This document shows positions 8,105 through 15,770 of a stretch of DNA of 17,480 bases, piece after piece. Numbering within the stretch: the stretch's first letter is position 1; each line of letters opens with the position of its first letter. The position numbers and the translations under genes are program-made. Below the pieces are notes generated by a model that made no database searches, was not told the origin of the DNA, and saw only the letters and a list, made by a program, of their open reading frames with translations. This stretch comes from Coprinopsis marcescibilis (lineage: Eukaryota; Basidiomycota; Agaricomycetes; Agaricales; Psathyrellaceae): the NCBI GenBank assembly GCA_004369085.1, contig ML210542.1, forward strand, positions 1 to 17,480, in the 5' to 3' direction.

Positions 8105-11100
8105 CTACCTCGCCAACGCACCCCCAGCACCTCTCACACCTCTCACAGCAACACCCCCCAACGCCGCCACACCAACACCAACACCCACCGCACCACCCCT
8201 CCTCCCAAGCAACACCCTCACAAGCACCACACACATCCCAATCCCCAACAAAACCTGCACATACCCCGGAATCTGCTGCCCAACACCCAAACGCACCACA
8301 TCCGATGCACCCCTAGTAGTCTTCCTCCTCCCAGTCTCCTTGGCTGTCTTGACCTCCGTTTGCGCGTTAGGTTCTTGGAATTCTGATGGCGCAGGGCGTC
8401 CCGGACCGAACAACGAGCCAGCACCAACAAGGTCGAGGTACCCAGCAAGTCTCCGACCTAAACTATACGACACAGCAGGCTCCTGCTCCGACTCCAACTC
8501 TACTTGTACATCATCCTCACCCACCCTCTCCCTCAACCCAATCCGCTCTTCACGCACCCTCACAGCCTCCTCCCTCAGTCCAACCTCCACCTGCCGTTTC
8601 TCCAGATCCCCAATAATCACCCTCTCCCGCTCCTCAAGTTCCACCCGCCGCCTCTCAAGACCAGCCTCCCGATCAACCACACCAGCCTCCCTCTCCACAA
8701 CCTCCTTCTCCCTATCCCCCAACTCGGCCTCCCTTCCAACAAGCCTGGCCTCTCGAACAGCAAGGTCATCTTCCCTCCCCAACACTGCCTTTTCCCGCTG
8801 CTCAAGTTGACCCTGTCTGCCACGCAAAACACCTTCCCTCAGACCCAACCCCTCCTTCTCCCGCACAACCACATCCTGGTCAGCAGCAACAACACCCTCA
8901 CGTACATCCACATCCCGCTCCCTCCTCGCAACTTGCTCTTCCCGCCTCCCAACCTCCCTCCACCTCTCTGCCACTTCAGCGTTGACATTCGCGTTGGCAT
9001 TCGCTTCCACATTCACTTCCACATCAGCACTACGCTCACCAACTCCACCCACAGACACACGCGGAAGAGTCACTAGCGGAGGAGGAGGCGGAGAAGGAGA
9101 CGGCGCACGAGATCGTGGACCAGACGGCCGTCCCTGCGACTGCCCAGACGACCTCTTCCTCTCCCTATCCCTATCCCTCCTCCCAACATTAACAAAACTA
9201 GCATCCGAAGCCGGACTCGCATCCGCACCAACATCGCTCCGAGCCTCTCCAACGCCCTCCGGTGTATCAACATCAGAGACAGAAACAGGATCAGCATCCA
9301 ACGACACCAAAGCAGTCGAATCAACCACCTCCCAACTCTTCTTCTTCCTCCCACCCCCACCTCCACTCCCAACCTTCTTCACAGTATCACCCAACCCAAC
9401 ATCCATCTCCCACGCCTTTGCACCCTTTACACCCTTTGCACCATTCTCCCCTTCAAACTGATGCGCCCCCGCCCCCGCCTGACACATCTCCTCCCGTCTA
9501 ATCAACTCTTCAATCGACATCTCTTCCTCCTCACGCTTCACACCCCCAGCATCGAGGACCTCGGCCGCTGGTTCAGGATGAGTGAAAACCGGGTCTTCCA
9601 CCGCAACACCATCCCCAGCATCAGCATCAACATCAGCATCACCGCCCAACCCAAGCACACCCTCCACACCCCTCCTCGGGACAGGATGGAAAAGCGGTAC
9701 GGGCGGGAGAGGCAACATCCTCGGTGCACTCCCACCCCCACTCCCATTCCCATTCCTCCCTCCACTCCCATTCCCCTCCAGCCCAATACCCGCACCACGA
9801 CCCTTATTCGGACTGCAACTCGCACTCCTTTTCCCAATAACCCCAAACTCTGCATCGTTCCCAAACGCGGTCCCACCACGAACCACCGCATCCGGACCCC
9901 CAAACCCAAACGTCTCCACCCCCACACCCCCAAACCCACCACCACCAACAGCCCCAGGCCCATCAAACACATCAAACACCCGAGGAGGGCCCGTAAACGT
10001 AGGTGGCACAGGCAACAACCTCGAACCAGAAGACACAGGCCCGCTCTTCTGCGGTTCGATCCACCGCGCGGGTGGTTGTACGTGGGGTTGTACGTGGGAT
10101 GGTACGTGCGATTGCGATTGCGATTGGGAATCGGATTGTACGTGCGGTTGCAATGGCGCCGAGAATTGCGAAAACTGTTGCTGACCCAGTGGCCGACCTT
10201 GGGACACATCCTCCCTCTCATCTCCAGATCTCTGGAAATTCAACCCCCACATCCTCTGCAACTCTTGCTGCTGTTGCTGCTGCTGTTGCTGTCCGTGCTG
10301 CCCAAACTGCTGCTGCTGCCGGCGCTGCCCAAACTGCTGCTGATGTCCGTGCTCTCCATGCAGCCCAAACTGCTGCTCATGTCCATACTGACCCTGCCTA
10401 TGTTCCCCACCTCCCCTAGCTTTAACCGTCGAATGCACATCATCCTCCACACCTCCCACAGTACCATCTTGCACCACACCAGCATCCCGAACCGATCCAG
10501 ACAGAGGTGGTGGAGGAAGCACAGGAGGAAGCACAGAAAGAGGTTCAGAACCAGACATGGGCTGCGAGTCAAACGGCCCAAACAGATCCCCAACCCTACC
10601 TCTCCTCGGCAAGGCTCTCTGCATAGTCGGTTTAGTCGGTGAGACCGAGCGTCTACCGTCCCTCCCCTCTCTTCCTGTACCATCCGCATCCGCATCCCCG
10701 TCCGCATCCCCGTCATCCTCACTCGAACTCCTCTCAAACGACGCAACCATCCCACGTACGTGCCCCGATCGGCCCACTCCCGCTCGGCGCCTCACAGGTT
10801 TATCATAGTACTCGCCCCCACGCCCAGTAGAGTTGAAAGCCACAACATCACTCTGCGTGCGCATCCGGTTGTTGTACTGCGAGATCGAGAGCGGGTCTTG
10901 GGTCTCGGATGTTGAGGAGGATTGTGAAGATTCGGAATCGGAGCGAGGGCGGATGTATGTGCTTGGTTCCTACAAAGAGGTGGGAAGGGTGTTAGCTGCC
11001 GGGTCATCATGGTATAGCATACGCTGATAAGACGAAAAGTAGGGACAAGAAAGAAACGCGCCACACAGGTACGCTCGGATCGAGCAACAGCATCAGACGG

Positions 11101-12462
11101 TAATTGCAGCCAGTAGCCATAACTAGCAGAATCGCAGCTAGCAGCCATAGATAGTAGAATCGCCAGATAATCCAACGCGAACAAAAAGCGTAAATTAAAA
11201 ATGTACGAACCTCAGTGTGCGCATTTCCATTACCGAAACCCCATATCCTGCCTCGCAACGAAGACTGCCGGAGCGTCCTCGACGCTTCCCGCAACTTGCG
11301 TTCAATAACTTCGTTTTGCCTGCTATTTCCATCGTTAGCATCCTACGCATATATAACGAACAAACGCAAGCACTTACCCAGAGCCAGAGCCAGTTCCCTT
11401 CCCAGCCGCACTGCTACTCGCCATCCTCAAAAACGCCCTGCCCCCAATCTGGTTCTCATTAACCCACTTGACCAATCTTTCCACATCCGCTTCAACATTA
11501 TCCACACCCTCTTCTTGATCATCAGCATCGTACCTCCTCCTGACGTACTCCCCAACCTGTTTCGGCGTCCACGATTTCGGAGAAGTCTCTCCATCCCGCC
11601 CTCTCATACGACCAGGAAAATCGAAAGAGGGGACTGTAGGATCCGCCGACGCAGACAAGTCGGAGCTTTGGCGTTGACTTTGGCCGGCATACTGCTCGCG
11701 TAGCTCTCGGAACGAAGACTTGGTAGGCGACGAGGACATGCTCCTCCTCACCCCATTCCCGTAGCCATAGCCTTCACCACCGTAATCACCCTCCTCACCC
11801 GGGTTGACGAGATTAGGCGGGAACGGCAAAGGCCGCGGTGGATGCTTGCCCACCGTCGCAGCGACGCTCTCGGGGCCCGGCGTACCACTAACGTCCGTCA
11901 GACTCTGGCTGTACCTGTGCCCCCTGTACGCGTTGCTGTGCTTGCGCTTGGGCGTGCTCGGCGGGTGCGGCATGCCTGTAGTGCTGCTGAGGTCCCACTC
12001 GGGTGTGTGTCCGGTGTAGTGGTGGCGGTTGTTGGTGTTGGTCGTGCTAGAGGATGAGGGGAAAGAGGAGGAAGAGGAAGAAGGGAAGGAAGGTTTGGTA
12101 GGCGATGACGAGGCAGAGGAAGACGAGGAAGACGGCTGGCGGTCGGGAAACGCAAACCCACTGCCACGCGTGGGCGAAGGGCTGGAGCTGGGACTGGGCG
12201 GGACGTAGTGGTGCTGGTCAATGCGGTAGTGCGGGCTGGCGTTGCTCGAGCGGCTCAGCGCGCCCGTCGACGTGGTCTTGATAGCGTACGGATGCGGGTT
12301 CGGTTTGATCGCCACTGGAGATGTCGGAAGTGGCTTGTTCGAGCCGTGTTTGCTGGGCGAGCTGGTCCGGTTTGGTGTGTTGTCCACGCTGTTTGAAGCT
12401 GAAATGGGCGTCGGCGGGAATAGGTCCATGGCCGAGCCGCGCTTAGGTAGAGACGATGACAT
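8105..12462 (-). CDS. SAM-like domain, heptad coiled-coil, tail-anchored protein (three exons)
   Basis: Exons 12462-11378, 11322-11211 and 10969-8105 join in phase to 1353 residues. The start is the ATG at 12462 (ACC before it), giving MSSSLPKRGS; an upstream in-frame ATG at 12516 is less likely. Residues 1-290 are Ser/Pro-rich and disordered, with a poly-Ser block at about 111-139. A SAM-like domain starts at W298 (SWTPKQVGEYV, then NQIGGRAFLRM) and continues in exon 2 with KLREASRTLRQ and RGRIWGF. Then come an acidic Asp-Ala repeat, Gln-rich repeats (about 590-640), Gly/Pro-rich linkers, a coiled coil of R-E heptads (about 1065-1215) and a hydrophobic helix (about 1300-1323, IPGYVQVLLGIGMCVVL) with some 30 residues behind it. 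This is a tail-anchor or C-terminal single-pass layout, so the protein probably sits on a membrane with the bulk in the cytoplasm or nucleoplasm. SAM domains mediate self- or partner assembly. I do not recognise a named family; a membrane tether or scaffold is an inference. Confidence 0.8.
8521..8950 (-). repeat. Array of about 19 R-E heptads (charged coiled coil)
   Basis: Within exon 3 the protein repeats a seven-residue unit R-E-x-x-[VLI]-x-x nearly without break, for example REKAVLG, REDDLAV, REARLVG, REAELGD, REKEVVE, REAGVVD. The phase holds over about 140 residues, with a longer unit near DLEKRQVEVGL. Hydrophobic residues recur with period 7 and are flanked by Arg/Glu pairs, as expected for a long coiled-coil helix. 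The regularity suggests growth by 21-bp duplication. Confidence 0.85.
10258..10385 (-). repeat. CAG/CAA-rich repeats encoding QQQFGQ units
   Basis: On the coding (minus) strand this part of exon 3 encodes three copies of a QQQFGQ-like unit separated by short His/Gly/Arg linkers, followed by a run of nine Gln encoded by mixed CAG and CAA codons. The copies share the DNA word CAGCAGTTTGGG. Such tracts are usually disordered and prone to length change. Confidence 0.85.
10970..11210 (-). other. Intron 2 of the SAM/coiled-coil gene (241 bp)
   Basis: The donor is GTTCGT after the GAG codon at 11213-11211; the branch-like CTAAC lies about 25 nt before the TTTGTAG acceptor, which ends at 10970. The join is in phase 0 (Glu | Glu-Pro-Ser). 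It is roughly four times longer than the other introns in the window. The donor departs from GTAAGT, so an alternative donor is possible, but the frame fits. Confidence 0.7.
11323..11377 (-). other. Intron 1 of the SAM/coiled-coil gene (55 bp)
   Basis: The donor is GTAAGT (11377-11372), the branch site CTAAC (11338-11334) and the acceptor TAG (11325-11323). Splicing joins a codon split after two bases (GG|C) and continues into QNEVIERKLREAS in frame. A second AG three bases on (11321-11320) also keeps frame, a NAGNAG acceptor. Without splicing, exon 1 would end at a TAA right after the donor. Confidence 0.85.
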
Positions 12463-13257
12463 GGTTTGGCTAGCAAAGAGGTAGGAGCATTGGAAGTGGT
12501 GGTGAACGATGAACAAGAGCGAAAGCTTGTTGATTGATCGCTCATCATCATCGCACGACGATGACGCGACAGAGCTCGATAAACAAGGAAATTCGAGCCC
12601 CTATCCGTGCACTCTCCACAATCATCCTGTTCTTTTAGGGTTATGGACGCCTCTTGCAATATACATTTGAGAATTTCTTATTCTAGTATGACATCAACAT
12701 GTAAATGCTACGTCGTACGCCGAGTTCAGTTTCGTGTCAGCACCCGAGCCGAGGTCTCTACAAGCAAGCAAGTGGCTGGCACCTCTCTCTCTCTCTCTCT
12801 CTCGCAAAGACGGCCGTACGAGTGAATGGCCCACCTGTGCAAACCCCTCGAGCCAATCTACTCCTCCTCGCTCTTACCACCTAGACGATCCCAAGCCCAC
12901 AATTCAAGCACAGCCCGACCCACTCCAACACCAAGTAATAGTATACCCGTCTGCTTCCGGAACCCAGTGTTCAAGTTCAGACCATAGCTGACTGCCAGAT
13001 CAAGTTAACCTGGTATTATGAATTATGGTTGAATGCCGGTCTTTGGATGTGGAAGGGTGAGATCTGAGAAGCTGACGTATCGCAGACGCAGCACGCTAGC
13101 ACGATTCACAGGAATGAAACGAAATGTATCATATACCCTGTCGTTTATCGCTATCCTAATTATATTTTAACTCAGGTACCTATAGTAGTCAAAGGTCTTC
13201 TTTTATCAAGTCTTCTAGCCCATTCATGTGGAGTACTTGCAAGCTACAGCAGGAAAC
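12463..13257. other. Intergenic region with promoter of the SAM/coiled-coil gene and 3' flank of F-box gene A
   Basis: This region of about 800 bp has no supported gene. The part next to 12462 must hold the 5' UTR and promoter of the SAM/coiled-coil gene; I see no clear TATA box. The part next to 13257 is the 3' flank of F-box gene A and is AT-richer around 13130-13210. Short open frames on both strands lack domains and are taken as chance. Confidence 0.5.
12783..12803 (+). repeat. (CT)n microsatellite, 21 bp
   Basis: Ten CT units plus one C run without interruption. On the strand of the SAM/coiled-coil gene this is a GA tract about 320 bp upstream of the ATG. It may be part of a promoter or only a simple repeat. 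Confidence 0.9.
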
Positions 13258-15050
13258 TCAGCCGATCGAAAATAGGACGCGCGGACAGTTGCTGGGGAAC
13301 ATGAAAGTCTGAGTTACCACCACCTTTTCTCTTTCTTTCAACACGATAGCACTAATACGTTCTGCCGCCATCTGCCTCTGTTCTGTCGCGCTGTACCACG
13401 CCCTGGCAGCCTGTGTGGCTGCCAGGCGTTGCGGGAACTCAATCAACAACTGCTTGAGCAAAGGGAACCGTTCATGCTCGACCACCTGGTCCAGCAAGAC
13501 ATCCTAACAGCAATAAAACCAATCAGCATCCGCACTCTACACGCAGACCCCCCGGCCAAGTAAGTATGAGCTTGTACGCACCGCGTAATCCAGCCCTTGC
13601 TCCGACATGCCGCCCCCAACGCCAATCTTCAGCTCCCCCAGCCGCAGAAAGCACACCCTCCCAACCACCTCCCGCACCTCCCGCCCAAACCCCCACCACC
13701 CCCCACAATCCGACGAAACCCGCAGCGAACGCAACGACAGATGATGCGAGACGCCAACCACCACCCTCCACAGCTCCGCCCCCATCTCTTGCTTCTCACC
13801 ACCATCCACACCGGCATCCCAGTCATCCCAGTCATCCCTGCCACTGAAACACCTAACCTCAAGCTCCTGCAGATCAAGCGCAGAGTAGGACCCGAGATAG
13901 GCGAGCATCTCGCGCGAAGCTGTGGCGTCTTTCAGGCTGCGCAGCCGTACCCCCGTATTAGCCAGCGCAGCCCAGAACCCAAACTCCCCCGCCCCCTCGA
14001 GGATGCCTTTAGTCTCAGCACAGCTAGCGGACTGCGATGTATGCCGCGCCACTGGGCAGCTGAGGTGCGTGAGCGCGGACAGCTGCGGCAGCGTCGCTGT
14101 CGCGCTGCGTACACCCGAGACCAGGTCCCCATCTACCGTCAGATGCGTGAGCGCCGCAAACGGCTCCTGATCCTGTCCAAATCCAAAGAGGGTTTGCAGC
14201 GTCCCAGGGGGGTCGAGCGAAGCCCACGCCTGCATCACAGGTACATTAAACGTCAACCGCTCCAGGCTCTTGCCATTCCTTCTCAAGACCCCAGCTGCAG
14301 CGCTAGTCAGAGACGCGACCAACGCCTTATCCGCCTGTCCGCCCACCGTATCAACCGCGAAACTCGTGAGGTCGCGCAGGCGGGGGTCATGCAGGATCGA
14401 AAGCACCCGGTCAAGCCTCCAAGCACCCTCGGACCCCGCGCTTGAATCAATCCCGCTCACTTCCAGCTCGCGCAGCCCCGGCAACATACCCTCGATGCAC
14501 CCAAGCACCTCAGCGAACATCCCATCCGACTCTGTGAACCCGAACCGCAACCTTCCACCCCAGGAGTGAGTCTCGACCGCATATGCAAATACAATGCAGT
14601 GGCACTCGACTGAATCACTCACCGCAGCTTCCGCACGTTCTTCAGCGCCCACAGCGCCGGCGCCAACGAAGCCTTCCATCGGTTCTCGAACCCGTCTGCA
14701 GTGAGGTCGGGCGGGTGTATGTAGTTAACCACGAGCTCCTGGGTGACGTTCCTCGCTGGATGCCCTTCTGCGCCCGCAAGATACTCCATCACGTCGAACC
14801 CTCGGTCACGCACGAACCGCCCGTCAATCCTGATAACAAGCGTCTGGAATACTTCTTCCTGCAGGAGCGCCGCGAAGGCTTTGTTTTGACGGCGTAGGGC
14901 TTTGGCGTCTCCTATGTTTAGCTGTATCAAATTTGCGTCAGGGTGGTGGTAAGTCCTGTAGGTAGAATTGGGATGGTGCGCGTGGGATGGGCTTGCCTTG
15001 CTGCTAATCTCCTTCAGGAGCTCTGGTGGGAGCGCGGAAAGGTTGGTCAT
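13258..15050 (-). CDS. F-box/LRR-like protein A (three or four exons)
   Basis: Exons 15050-14623, 14551-13582 and 13503-13258 join in frame to 547 residues. The N-terminus LSALPPELLKEI followed by DAKALRRQNKAFAALL and VFQTLVI has the F-box pattern that binds Skp1 in SCF ubiquitin ligases. The middle carries irregular leucine-rich strands (LPGLRELEVSG, LRDLTSFAVD, ALTHLTVDG, LSLRSLRVS) that would form the substrate-binding face. Introns: 14622-14552 (GTGAGT...AAG) and 13581-13504 (GTGCGT...TTAG). The F-box is interrupted by about 30 residues unlike the family; a GC-AG intron of 90 bp would remove them (see findings) and give 517 residues. Its neighbour at 15771-17480 is a paralogue with matching introns. 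Codon third positions are strongly G/C compared with that paralogue. The substrate is unknown. Confidence 0.85.
13504..13581 (-). other. Last intron of F-box gene A (78 bp)
   Basis: The donor is GTGCGT after LDYA; a branch-like CTGAT lies upstream of the acceptor TTAG. The join is phase 0 and gives LDYA-DVLLDQVVE, matching KDYV-NLLLDCVTQ across the equivalent intron of the paralogue. Confidence 0.87.
14552..14622 (-). other. Intron in F-box gene A (71 bp)
   Basis: The donor GTGAGT interrupts the Arg codon of RKLR after two bases, and the acceptor is GGAAG. The joined sequence reads KLR-LRFGFTESD, aligning with KLR-LWFRFTESD across the same intron in the neighbouring paralogue, which supports both models. 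Confidence 0.88.
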
Positions 15051-15137
15051 GGGCTGGTGCGTTACTAGGCTGCGAGAGCCTGAGGTATTGGGCGAGCGTG
15101 AAGACGGCCTTTCCGCTCCTATGCATACTGCGCATAC

Positions 15138-15145
15138 TTAATATA
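15138..15145 (-). promoter_or_regulatory. TATA-like element of F-box gene A
   Basis: On the minus strand TATATTAA lies about 88 bp upstream of the ATG at 15050 within an AT-rich patch in otherwise mixed sequence. Its position fits a core promoter, but no transcription start is known. Confidence 0.4.
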
Positions 15146-15306
15146 ATATGATGCGAGGCTGTACTCACTTAGTAAGCTATCAAGAATAATCAGCTCATCA
15201 AGAACCGTCATTACAAGTGTCAAGGGGGGCAGTAAGTATCAATAAATGAACATCATGGCCGCAGCCCCGCATGTACTCTCAGCCCTGGGAGTCAATGTTA
15301 TTTATC

Positions 15307-15326
15307 TCTACATCTATCTACATCTA
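15307..15326 (+). repeat. 10-bp tandem repeat TCTACATCTA x2
   Basis: Two perfect adjacent copies of TCTACATCTA lie in the intergenic region between the F-box genes. No function can be assigned. Confidence 0.8.
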
Positions 15327-15770
15327 ATGAGATGTTTTCAATCCCTAGTCCTGATTCCAACATATGGGCGCTTAACAGCAGCTTAATTCCTTGGTGGTGT
15401 ATAATGCAATGCGTCCACTGTATATCTAGATTTGGGGCTGGACTCGCGTTACTGAGAGTGAACTACGCGCTTTGGTGCCATTTTGCAGAAAGGATGATAC
15501 GAGGAATAGGAGGCCGGTGTGCTCCAAGTCCCAACACGATTGCTTGATCAAAGAATGAACGAATGTTTGAACCCCCTTAGAAACTGACATAGAGGCTAGA
15601 ACTTGAAGACTGATTTGCCACTGGGACAATATAAATTCGCATCCGGTGAGTGGCACCCGGCCTGGACCATCATATGTACGGGCTAATCGAGGAAATCTCA
15701 GTTCCCGCAGACGACTTTTCCGACTACGATCGAACAATGGATTGCCAAACTACATACAGTCATGCGGGTA

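Larger units (their letters stand above)
15051..15770. other. Intergenic region between the two F-box genes
   Basis: It holds the promoter of gene A on its left and the 3' flank of gene B on its right. No further gene is supported: open frames such as 15426-15737 (minus) and 15332-15547 (plus) show no domain and no match to the F-box family. A 10-bp direct repeat and an AT-rich TATA-like site are listed separately. Confidence 0.5.

Noticed and set aside
7843..8316. + strand open frame of 157 codons beside the tRNA
   Set aside because: His/Pro/Thr low-complexity, overlapping the 3' end of the minus-strand gene; no evidence of a protein.
10052..10063. GGTTCGATCC B-box-like word within the SAM/coiled-coil gene
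   Set aside because: No A box or tRNA fold surrounds it, and it lies in coding sequence; it shows that such words turn up by chance in this window.
8340..10642. Long + strand open frames opposite exon 3 of the SAM/coiled-coil gene
   Set aside because: They are low-complexity Pro/Thr/Leu-rich translations of the antisense of a GC-rich, heptad-repeat exon; the minus-strand reading has the coiled coil, TM helix and in-phase splicing.
13566..14445. + strand open frames of up to 282 codons opposite F-box gene A
   Set aside because: The minus strand has conserved homology to the neighbouring gene and matching introns; the + frames are shadows without domains.
15426..15737. Minus-strand open frame of 103 codons between the F-box genes
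   Set aside because: No similarity to the F-box family, no domain, and weak coding character; treated as intergenic.
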